Shown here piece by piece: positions 54,433 through 62,705 of a stretch of 64,000 nt of DNA. The notes beneath the pieces are model-generated. The model was not told the DNA's origin. It did not search any database and worked only from the letters and a program-made list of their open reading frames with translations. The position numbers and the translations under genes were made by a program. How positions within the stretch are numbered: position 1 is the first letter of the stretch; every line of letters starts with the position of its first letter. The stretch covers positions 3,224,001 to 3,288,000 of the forward strand of contig OW818695.1 in the NCBI GenBank assembly GCA_942493345.1, written 5' to 3'. The DNA comes from GWE2-42-39 sp942493345. Its GTDB lineage: Bacteria > Bacteroidota > Bacteroidia > Bacteroidales > Prolixibacteraceae.

Positions 54433-57400
54433 ATGAATATAAACAAAACTATACTCGTCGTATTTAGCTTATTGTTTTTGTTTCATGGGATTACATTAAC
54501 AGCGCAGAACAAGAACACAAATAAGAACGCGAATAAGAAAGATAATGTCATTAAGATGACCCTGGATTCGAGGGTTGTTGATGACTCAGGGAAACCTATT
54601 CCTGGGGCTAGGGTTTATTCCTCCGTATCGAGGATGTATATCGATGCCGGTTCCGATGGAGTTTTTCAGTTTAAAACATCAGCTGACGATATGCTGGTGG
54701 TTAAAGCAGATGGCTATCAGACAAAAACAGTCAGTCCGGCAGATGAGAACCTGAAAAGCGGGAAAATAGTATTGGTTCAGGAAAAGGCCTTAAACGGAGA
54801 AAATAATCAGGTGGTCTTGCCATTTGGAAGCACCACTGAAAGAAGAAGCGTAGGGGCTTACTCAATGGTAAATGGAGCGAAACTTGAAAATACCCCTACC
54901 ATGTCGATACAGAGTACTTTAGGTGGTCGATTGAATGGATTGTTCCAGATGCAGAATACACTGGTGCCAGGATGGACTAACAACAACATGTATATACGCG
55001 GAGGTTGGGGCGATTATATTACAATCGTTGATGGAGTAGAACGTACATTGGAGTATATTGAGCCGGAAGTTATTGAAAGTGTGGAACTGTTAAAAGATGC
55101 CACCATGAAATCAATGTACGGGGGCTTGCAGGCTAATGGTATCCTATTAATAACTACCAAGCGGGGAAAATCCTACGAAAACAGTGTTCGTGTGAATGTT
55201 GAACGTGGCATTCAGACTCCTTCTCGTTTACCCGAGTTTTTGAATTCGTACGATTATGCGACCTATTACAATCAGGCTTTAGCCAATGATGGTTATGCTC
55301 CCTTATATGATCAGACAGCGCTTGATGCATATAAGAACCATACCGATCCTATTCTTTATCCTGATGTCGATTATTACAAGGAGTTTTTGAACAAAACCTT
55401 TAGTATGACGCGCATCAATACGCAATTAAGTGGAGGGAATGATCATTCCCGATATTTTGCACATGTTGGTTATCAGGGTAATGGAGGGTTGGAGAGATAT
55501 ACTAACTATCCAAATGCCGATGATATTTTCACTGTTAGGACATCAATAGATATGGATGTTTTGGATTTTGTTACGGTGAGTGCCGGGTTCAACGGAGCCT
55601 CTCAAGTAAAGGAATGGCCCAATATTTCGACCCAAAATTTCTTTGCGCCGCTGGCGGCCCATCATCCAAACGACTACCCGATCTTAATTCCGGGAGAAAT
55701 GGTTGGTTTATCGGATCAGAAATATGTTATAGGAGGAACTGCAGAAAAGCAAAACAATCCATATGGATTGCTAACAGGAGGAGGCTATGCCGAACGCAGG
55801 TATACCTACATCCAATCTGATTTTGGATTGACTTTGGATTTCAATCAATGGATAAAAGGTTTAAAAGTAAGACCTTTTGTATCGTTTGATGTATACAATG
55901 TGGAAACAGCCACGAAAGGGGCTACATTTACCGTGTATGAACCTGATTACAATAAGTCAACAGGAGTTCTTAGCTTTAAACAGTGGGGAACAACCACTCA
56001 GAATACCAGTCAAAGCAGGTCTGGAGCTGAAGTTCAGCGAAATTATGCATTTAATGTAACCGCAGATTATAACCGGACTTTCGGGAAGCATGACCTGAAA
56101 GGGATTTTAAATTTTTACCAGTCGAGGAACGAAATACGCAATGTGAATGAAGATCCTCGCCGTCAAAATTTGGGATTGCATCTGAGCGACATGATATCTG
56201 ATAAATATATTCTGGAGGCCAATGTCAATAGGGTGGGAGTTACTTCATTCTCAAAAGACAACCGGTATGGTTTTTTCCCGGCATTTGGCGCTGGCTGGAT
56301 TATATCAGAAGAAGATTTTCTATCTGATGTCAGTTCCATTGATATGTTGAAACTACGTGTTTCTTACGGTATTCTGGGGTCAACAACCTATACTGCCGAA
56401 GGTGGTTTCTCTACTCATCTGTACCAGGATGTATGGAAACAAAATGGAACCATTGGTCTTGACGGAGATAATTATCTGGTATCGATGGACCGTACCGGTA
56501 ACCCGGGTCTTGGTTTTCAGAAAAGTTATGAGTTTAATGCGGGGATCGACGCTGTTTTGTTTAACCGGACAACCCGTCTGAGCCTGGGGTATTTCAATAA
56601 TATAAACGATGATTTTATTGGCGACCGGGGGAATATTATCCCGGGTGTGATCGGTAAAAGTGAAGCACTTCCATTCTGGAATTTCAGAAAATTTGGGTTG
56701 AAGGGTTTCGAAGGCGAACTATGGTACGACCGGTATTTTGGAGACCTTCAGTTTAGCTTTGGGGCAAACATGACTTACGGGATTTCGGAACGCATTGTTG
56801 ATGGAGAACCTGCTTATCCTAATGATACATTTAACGGGTTAATAACACAGGGACGTCCGGTCGATGCAATTATGGGACTTGAAGCAATAGGCGTGTTCGA
56901 AAATCAGGACGATATCGATCAGTCGCCATTGCAAATGTTTGGTCCGGTTAGACCCGGAGATATTAAATATGCTGATACAAATAAGGACGGTTATATTGAT
57001 GAGCGCGACCGGGACGAGGTTGGTAATTCAAGTCCCCGTCTTCAATATGGATTTAGTTTCGACTTCAAGTACAAGGGGTTTAACCTGAGCGTTCTAGCAA
57101 TGGGATATGGCAAGTATAATCGTTTGCTGAATACCCAGTACTACCAGATTTATGGAAACAGAAAATATTCTCAGGTAGTTATTGATGGTTTGCCCAATGG
57201 AAATGCTCATCCTCAGTTATCTGTACTTTCCTCTGAAAACAATTTTGTGAATTCAACATACTGGATTGTCAACAGTGCGTTTATGAAGCTCCGGAATGTG
57301 GAACTGGGTTATACATTACCCCATAGCATGAGCCAGCGGGTCGGGGTGAACGACATCAAAGTATTTACCCGGGGATATAACCTTTTGACTTTATCTAAAA

Positions 57401-57492
57401 TTAAGGATTTGGATCCTGAAAGCCTGAATGCAGGGATTGGAAACTTCCCCTTGTGTTCAACATTTACGGCAGGGATCTCGGTTTCTTTTTAG
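54433..57492 (+). CDS. SusC-like TonB-dependent transporter, divergent TonB-box region
   Basis: This 1019-aa protein counts from ATG 54433, which avoids overlap with the upstream SusD. The signal peptide ends near LTAQ and is followed by a low-complexity Asn/Lys stretch (NKNTNKNANKKDN) and a carboxypeptidase-regulatory-like domain (DSRVVDDSGKPIPGARVY). The usual VVVGYGTQKK is replaced by VVLPFGSTTERRSVGAYS. The plug is also divergent (STLGGRLNGLFQMQ, IVDGVERTL, YGGLQANGILLITTKRG). The barrel ends GISVSF. It forms the second pair of module 2 with the SusD at 57521. Members of this kind are often found with DUF1735 lipoproteins, as here. Confidence 0.93.
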   Translation: MNINKTILVVFSLLFLFHGITLTAQNKNTNKNANKKDNVIKMTLDSRVVDDSGKPIPGARVYSSVSRMYIDAGSDGVFQFKTSADDMLVVKADGYQTKTVSPADENLKSGKIVLVQEKALNGENNQVVLPFGSTTERRSVGAYSMVNGAKLENTPTMSIQSTLGGRLNGLFQMQNTLVPGWTNNNMYIRGGWGDYITIVDGVERTLEYIEPEVIESVELLKDATMKSMYGGLQANGILLITTKRGKSYENSVRVNVERGIQTPSRLPEFLNSYDYATYYNQALANDGYAPLYDQTALDAYKNHTDPILYPDVDYYKEFLNKTFSMTRINTQLSGGNDHSRYFAHVGYQGNGGLERYTNYPNADDIFTVRTSIDMDVLDFVTVSAGFNGASQVKEWPNISTQNFFAPLAAHHPNDYPILIPGEMVGLSDQKYVIGGTAEKQNNPYGLLTGGGYAERRYTYIQSDFGLTLDFNQWIKGLKVRPFVSFDVYNVETATKGATFTVYEPDYNKSTGVLSFKQWGTTTQNTSQSRSGAEVQRNYAFNVTADYNRTFGKHDLKGILNFYQSRNEIRNVNEDPRRQNLGLHLSDMISDKYILEANVNRVGVTSFSKDNRYGFFPAFGAGWIISEEDFLSDVSSIDMLKLRVSYGILGSTTYTAEGGFSTHLYQDVWKQNGTIGLDGDNYLVSMDRTGNPGLGFQKSYEFNAGIDAVLFNRTTRLSLGYFNNINDDFIGDRGNIIPGVIGKSEALPFWNFRKFGLKGFEGELWYDRYFGDLQFSFGANMTYGISERIVDGEPAYPNDTFNGLITQGRPVDAIMGLEAIGVFENQDDIDQSPLQMFGPVRPGDIKYADTNKDGYIDERDRDEVGNSSPRLQYGFSFDFKYKGFNLSVLAMGYGKYNRLLNTQYYQIYGNRKYSQVVIDGLPNGNAHPQLSVLSSENNFVNSTYWIVNSAFMKLRNVELGYTLPHSMSQRVGVNDIKVFTRGYNLLTLSKIKDLDPESLNAGIGNFPLCSTFTAGISVSF

Positions 57493-57520
57493 ATCAATGA
57501 ACCATATTAAATCAATAGAA

Positions 57521-59290
57521 ATGAAAAATTTGTTCAAATACAGTATATTATATCTCATACTTGCGATGGGTTTTGGCTGTTCGGAATATCTGGACCCCTC
57601 GCTGGACGGATCGTTGACGGAAGAACAGGTTTTCGGGAACGATGCCTATTTTAACGGTGTGCTCAACACTGTTTACAGCAGTGTGCCAACCGACTACGAT
57701 TACATGCTGGATTGTGCAACCGACAACGCGGTGACCAACAATTACAGCTCCGACTATTTCAAGATGGGAACAGGGGCATTACGCCCGAATATGAATCCGG
57801 AATCAAACTGGGCGAACGCTTTCCGTCAGATACGGAGGATCAACCAGTTTCTTGGAAAGATGGTACTTGACAAAACAGGTACTAAGCCATTTCTAACCCC
57901 GGTTCGCTTTGTAAAGTTAGGAACCAAGAATGACAGTATCGACAACATCAATACATTCTACCGGATGCTGGGAGAGGCATATTTTCTGAGAGCTTATTAC
58001 GAATCCGACCTTTTGAAAAGGTATGGGGGAAAATCAACTTCCGGGGAAATTCTTGGGGTTCCTATTGTGACGGATATTTTGTATGTTGAAAACAACCTGA
58101 ACCTTCCGCGCAATACCTATCAGCAGTGTGTCGACCAGATTGTTAATGACTGCGACAGTGCCAAGAAATACTTACCTGTAGAATACACAGGAACCAACGC
58201 TGTTTTAGGGGCTACAATGAACGGACGAGCAAATGGTATTGCCGCGATGGCATTAAAAGCACGGATATTGTTGTATGCAGCAAGTCCGGGTTTTAACTCG
58301 GGAAATGATAAAACCAAATGGGAAAAGGCTGCAATTGCAGCGGGAGATGCCCTGAAGGCTATTGGTGGATTAAAAGATCTTCCGACAATTGATAATTACT
58401 ATTTCAATCAGTTGAATAACAAAGCATACAATATTCGCGACATCTTTTTCCGGGGGAATATTCAAAGTGGCAACCGTGCACTGGAAAACAGTAATTATCC
58501 TCCGTCGATGTATGGAAATGGGATGGTAAATCCTTCTCAGAATTTTGTGGATGCTTTTCCTGATAAAACGGGTTACCCGATAGGTCAAAGTACTTTGTAT
58601 AAAACAACTGATCCGTATTCGAACCGTGATCCGCGTCTTAATTTGTTTGTTGCATTGAACGGGACATCAATGGGAACATCCAGCTATCATAAAATTGAGA
58701 CATTTGAAGGCGGAGTTGATGCTTACGATCCATCGACCAGTACTTCCCGTTCAGGTTATTACCTGAAAAAACTGCTCAAATACGGGAGTGTAAACCTGGT
58801 TCCCGGTCAGTTAACAGGAACGGCCAGAGCAGCTATTCATCTTGGTTGCCCTGAGTTGTATCTTAACTATGCAGAGGCTGCATTTGAGGCATGGGGTGCC
58901 AAAGTTGATCCCAAGGCCTATGGATATACTGCCGCAACGGTTATCGAGCGAATTCATAAACGTTATGGTTCAGCGAATGACTATATGAACAATGTAGCGG
59001 TGAACAACGAAGCGCTTTTTAGAACATTTATTCACAACGAAAGAAGGCTTGAATTAAGTTTTGAAGGACACTATTTCTGGGATATACGCAGATGGGAACC
59101 GTCGGAAAATCTTTCTGTGATTAACGTTCCCGTTAAGGGGGTTAAGATCGTTAAAGATCCAACCGGTAACCTCACCTATAATATGAATGTACAGCTGGAA
59201 AAACGGTTGTTCAATTCCATCTATATGCCGCTTCCTTACGATGAGTTGTACAATGCCCCGGCATTGGTACAAAATAAGGGATGGGAATAA
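57521..59290 (+). CDS. SusD-like surface glycan-binding lipoprotein
   Basis: This 589-aa protein counts from ATG 57521, 28 bp after the SusC stop; the open frame upstream overlaps SusC and is rejected. Lipidated Cys20 in GFGC is followed by SEYLDP. SusD features are EAYFLRAYYESDLLKRYGG, RRLELSFEGHYFWDIRRW and a final QNKGW in place of the usual NPGW. It partners the divergent SusC upstream. Confidence 0.94.
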   Translation: MKNLFKYSILYLILAMGFGCSEYLDPSLDGSLTEEQVFGNDAYFNGVLNTVYSSVPTDYDYMLDCATDNAVTNNYSSDYFKMGTGALRPNMNPESNWANAFRQIRRINQFLGKMVLDKTGTKPFLTPVRFVKLGTKNDSIDNINTFYRMLGEAYFLRAYYESDLLKRYGGKSTSGEILGVPIVTDILYVENNLNLPRNTYQQCVDQIVNDCDSAKKYLPVEYTGTNAVLGATMNGRANGIAAMALKARILLYAASPGFNSGNDKTKWEKAAIAAGDALKAIGGLKDLPTIDNYYFNQLNNKAYNIRDIFFRGNIQSGNRALENSNYPPSMYGNGMVNPSQNFVDAFPDKTGYPIGQSTLYKTTDPYSNRDPRLNLFVALNGTSMGTSSYHKIETFEGGVDAYDPSTSTSRSGYYLKKLLKYGSVNLVPGQLTGTARAAIHLGCPELYLNYAEAAFEAWGAKVDPKAYGYTAATVIERIHKRYGSANDYMNNVAVNNEALFRTFIHNERRLELSFEGHYFWDIRRWEPSENLSVINVPVKGVKIVKDPTGNLTYNMNVQLEKRLFNSIYMPLPYDELYNAPALVQNKGWE

Positions 59291-59314
59291 TGATAAACAT
59301 TAAATGATACAGAA

Positions 59315-60229
59315 ATGAGAAAAAATATATTCATATTATTGATCTTGTCGTCAATACTTGGTTCATGCGGGTTTGAAGACGAAGTGATTTCGTACGGGAC
59401 AACTTCAGTGTATTTTTACAATCAAAAATATAACCGAAACATTGTAGTAGGTGAAGGTTTAACACTGAAAGCAGGAATCATGTTTTCCGGGTTAACCAAC
59501 AACGACCGGGACAGGGTTGTAAGTTATGTTATTGATCCGTCAGTTGTTGCTGACGGCACTAAAACGGTGATGCCTTCAAGTTACTACACACTTTCCAGTG
59601 CAACAGAGTTCGTTGTGCCTAAAAATGAAGAGCAGGGATATGTTGGTATCAAGATTGACTCGACAGCTTTTCTTGCCGATCCGAAATCACTTACAGGGGA
59701 ATATGTAATCCCGTTCCGGTTGACCGGTTCCAACGATGTTGATTCCATTAATGCAGCAAAAGATTATATGGTGATTTCAATCAGTTATTGGGCAAAACAG
59801 CATGGTAATTATAACTATTCTGGGCAAACCATTCGAAAGTCAGGTTCCGTAACAGAAACATTGACCTATCGCAATAATTCAACAATATCGGAAAGTATAA
59901 GAGAGCTGGTCACGGTGGGAGCCAAGACTTTAAAGGTGAAAGCTGATGGTACTGTCGGAAGTAAAGATCCGGGTAACGGGAAGTTTACGTTCAATGTAGA
60001 AGTACCGACAGCAGGAAGCGGAGAAGTGGTGATTAGCGGTACATCAGGTTCTGCCATTCAAGTATTGCCTAACGGAATATCGACCTTTAATGCAAGTTCC
60101 CGCACATTCTATCTGAAGTATAAATACACGGATGGTACGTATGCTTGTGAGGCTACCGATACCCTGGTCTTCAGAAACAGGATACGCGATATTCAGGCCG
60201 ATGGGCAGGGTGTAAACGAATGGCGGTAA
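59315..60229 (+). CDS. DUF1735-type surface lipoprotein (BT_3987-like domain)
   Basis: This 304-aa lipoprotein has lipidated Cys18 (LGSCGFEDE, acidic after the Cys). The first domain with TTSVYFYNQKYNRNIVVGEGLTLKAGI and YVGIKIDSTAFLADP resembles DUF1735/BT_3987-like domains found next to SusD genes in gut and marine Bacteroidota. The C-terminal half is beta-rich. It probably binds the glycan at the cell surface, as inferred from position 24 bp after SusD. It occupies the same slot as the unrelated-looking 31021 lipoprotein in import module 1. Confidence 0.82.
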   Translation: MRKNIFILLILSSILGSCGFEDEVISYGTTSVYFYNQKYNRNIVVGEGLTLKAGIMFSGLTNNDRDRVVSYVIDPSVVADGTKTVMPSSYYTLSSATEFVVPKNEEQGYVGIKIDSTAFLADPKSLTGEYVIPFRLTGSNDVDSINAAKDYMVISISYWAKQHGNYNYSGQTIRKSGSVTETLTYRNNSTISESIRELVTVGAKTLKVKADGTVGSKDPGNGKFTFNVEVPTAGSGEVVISGTSGSAIQVLPNGISTFNASSRTFYLKYKYTDGTYACEATDTLVFRNRIRDIQADGQGVNEWR

Positions 60230-60376
60230 TTTTTTGCTATTGGTGAAGAGTAGATAATGTCATGTCAGCTAATTATTGACGTAGGGTTATACCGCAAGTT
60301 TAGGTTGGTTCTACATAGTCTGTAAAAAGTTGACATGGCAAAAGTGTTAAATTTTAAGTACAATCAAATATTAGCT

Positions 60377-62605
60377 ATGAATCGTTTTATTATTTTAATT
60401 GTCCTTTGGGCAGGATTAAGTGCAAATGCCCAGAATTACGAACCGGTTAAAGGAAAACTAATGACCCGTTGGGGACAGGATGTTACTCCTGAAAATGCAT
60501 GGAAAGAATATCCGCGTCCTCAACTGAAAAGGAGTACATGGCAAAACTTAAACGGGTTGTGGGAGTATGCAATTATTCCGAAGGAGTTGAATAAACCGGA
60601 TGGTTTCCAGGGAAAAATACTGGTTCCTTTTGCGGTTGAATCGGCTTTATCTGGTGTTGTAAAAAGTGTTTTGCCCGAACAGAAAGTATGGTATCGTAAA
60701 AAGTTTGAAGTTCCCCAAGATTGGAAAGGTCAAAATGTAATCTTGCATTTCCAGGCCGTAGATTGGGAAAGTTCAGTATGGATCAACGGGAAACTTGTTG
60801 GAACCCACAAAGGAGGCTCAATCGCGTTTTCGTATGATGTTACGAAGTACCTGAAAAAAGGGGAACAAGAGCTGGTCGTATCCGTCTGGGATCCTACCGA
60901 CATGGGAAATCAGCCTCGCGGAAAACAAGTTCTCGATCCCAAAGGAATTTGGTATACCCCCGTAAGCGGGATTTGGCAAACCGTATGGTTGGAGCCCGTT
61001 AATCCGACCTCCATCAAATCGCTCTATCCTGTTCCTGATATTGATAAAAAACAGGTTTTGTTGAATGCCGAACTCGCAGGATCCAAAGGTGGAGAAGAAA
61101 TCAGGGTTAAGGTTGTAAAAGATAATCAAATAGTACTCGAAAAAAACTTTGCGGCATCCGGCGAACTTATTCTGGATATTCCATCGCCAAAATTATGGAG
61201 TCCTGAATCTCCCGAACTTTATCAACTTGAAGTATCACTTTACAGAAAAGGCATCCTTCTTGATCAGGTTGGTTCCTACTTCGCCATGAGGAAAATTTCA
61301 ATGGCAAAAGATGATCATGGATTCCAACGGATACAGTTAAATAATAAAACTATTTTTCAGTATGGAACCCTGGATCAGGGATGGTGGCCCGATGGTCTGT
61401 TAACACCTCCGTCTGCAGAAGCAATGCGCTATGACCTGGAAGTGCTTAAAAAAATGGGCTTCAATATGCTTCGCAAGCACATCAAGGTTGAACCATCGCT
61501 TTACTATTATTATGCCGATTCATTGGGATTGCTTCTCTGGCAGGATATGCCTTCCGGTTTTGAAACAGCAAACAGGTCGGAACAACATGTCAGTTGGGAT
61601 GCCACTGCTGATTGGAATCGTCCGGCTGAATCAGCAAAACAGATTGAATATGAACTGAAAGCAATGATCGATCAGTTGAGATTTTTCCCAAGTATCGTAA
61701 CCTGGGTAATTTTTAACGAAGGCTGGGGACAGTACGAAACCAAACGAGTAGTCGATTGGAGTATAAATTACGACAAAACCCGTATCATTGACGGGGTTAG
61801 CGGTTGGACTGACCGGAATTGCGGACACATGAACGATGCCCATCAGTACCCGGGACCCGGAATGGAACCAGCCGAATTAAATCCCGGGAGAGTAATTGTT
61901 CTCGGTGAATTCGGCGGACTCGGCCTGCCAATCGAAAACCATTTGTGGAACCCCAATATGAGAAACTGGGGATACCGGACATATACTTCAATCCCCGAAT
62001 TAATCAAAGAATATGCAAAATTGATGCATAATTTGTACCCGTTGCGCAACAAGGGCTTATCGGCTGCTGTATATACGCAAACAACCGACGTGGAAGGCGA
62101 AGTAAACGGGTTGATGACCTACGACCGGGAAGTAATCAAAATTGACCCGGAACTGCTGCGTATTTTGCATGCTCCTTTGTATGTTGAAGAGACTGAAAAA
62201 GTAGAGAATGTCATTTCTGATTCGGAAGTTAAAAGTCAAGAAATACGGTTTTCGAAAACCAACCCGGGTGACGGATGGTTGATAAACCCACAAATAAGGA
62301 AGTTCGATAGTGAAAAAGGACCGCTGGACATCAAAAAAGCAGAGTCGGTATGGTCGGCGAACTCATTTAATCTGATCGATGTTCCGAATGGTATTTCAAT
62401 AAAAATTCTTGCATACGGAGTTGTTAAAGTATATCTGAACGGGCATCTGGTGCTGGATCGGCGAATTGTTGGAAAAAGACATTACGAAGAATTTAATATT
62501 AGTGAATTTTCCGGGTATCTTAAAAAAGGGGAAAATCGGGTAGCTATTGAAGCTGTTGATTTTGAAGTGGACGCACCGTTTGATTATGGGGTATACACGT
62601 ATTAG
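60377..62605 (+). CDS. GH2-family beta-glycosidase
   Basis: This 742-aa protein counts from ATG 60377, which begins the signal peptide MNRFIILIVLWAGLSANAQ; ATG 60335 would add 14 polar residues. The GH2 order is sugar-binding domain (WQNLNGLWEYAI, WYRKKFEVP, WESSVWINGKLVGTHKGG), Ig-like domain, and TIM barrel with acid/base Glu448 in FNEGWG and nucleophile Glu511 in LGEFGG. A C-terminal beta domain follows. It cleaves beta-linked galactose, glucuronate or similar; the sugar cannot be read from these motifs. It follows the SusCD module by 147 bp that contain no clear promoter or terminator. Confidence 0.92.
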   Translation: MNRFIILIVLWAGLSANAQNYEPVKGKLMTRWGQDVTPENAWKEYPRPQLKRSTWQNLNGLWEYAIIPKELNKPDGFQGKILVPFAVESALSGVVKSVLPEQKVWYRKKFEVPQDWKGQNVILHFQAVDWESSVWINGKLVGTHKGGSIAFSYDVTKYLKKGEQELVVSVWDPTDMGNQPRGKQVLDPKGIWYTPVSGIWQTVWLEPVNPTSIKSLYPVPDIDKKQVLLNAELAGSKGGEEIRVKVVKDNQIVLEKNFAASGELILDIPSPKLWSPESPELYQLEVSLYRKGILLDQVGSYFAMRKISMAKDDHGFQRIQLNNKTIFQYGTLDQGWWPDGLLTPPSAEAMRYDLEVLKKMGFNMLRKHIKVEPSLYYYYADSLGLLLWQDMPSGFETANRSEQHVSWDATADWNRPAESAKQIEYELKAMIDQLRFFPSIVTWVIFNEGWGQYETKRVVDWSINYDKTRIIDGVSGWTDRNCGHMNDAHQYPGPGMEPAELNPGRVIVLGEFGGLGLPIENHLWNPNMRNWGYRTYTSIPELIKEYAKLMHNLYPLRNKGLSAAVYTQTTDVEGEVNGLMTYDREVIKIDPELLRILHAPLYVEETEKVENVISDSEVKSQEIRFSKTNPGDGWLINPQIRKFDSEKGPLDIKKAESVWSANSFNLIDVPNGISIKILAYGVVKVYLNGHLVLDRRIVGKRHYEEFNISEFSGYLKKGENRVAIEAVDFEVDAPFDYGVYTY

Positions 62606-62633
62606 ATAGTTAGTAGATAAGCAGTTTGTAGAT

Positions 62634-62674
62634 ATAGTCATGGCCTCATTCCGGATGTTTGGGGCGATGACTAT
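62634..62674 (+). other. Long intercistronic stem-loop before the last sulfatase
   Basis: ATAGTCAT and GCCTCA pair with TGGGGC and ATGACTAT (14 pairs including one G:U, with one G:G mismatch) around an 11-nt loop. No T run follows. It is similar in position and kind to the hairpins at 10521 and 45080. Confidence 0.55.
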
Positions 62675-62705
62675 TTGCATTGAAAATTATTAAATAAACA
62701 AAACG

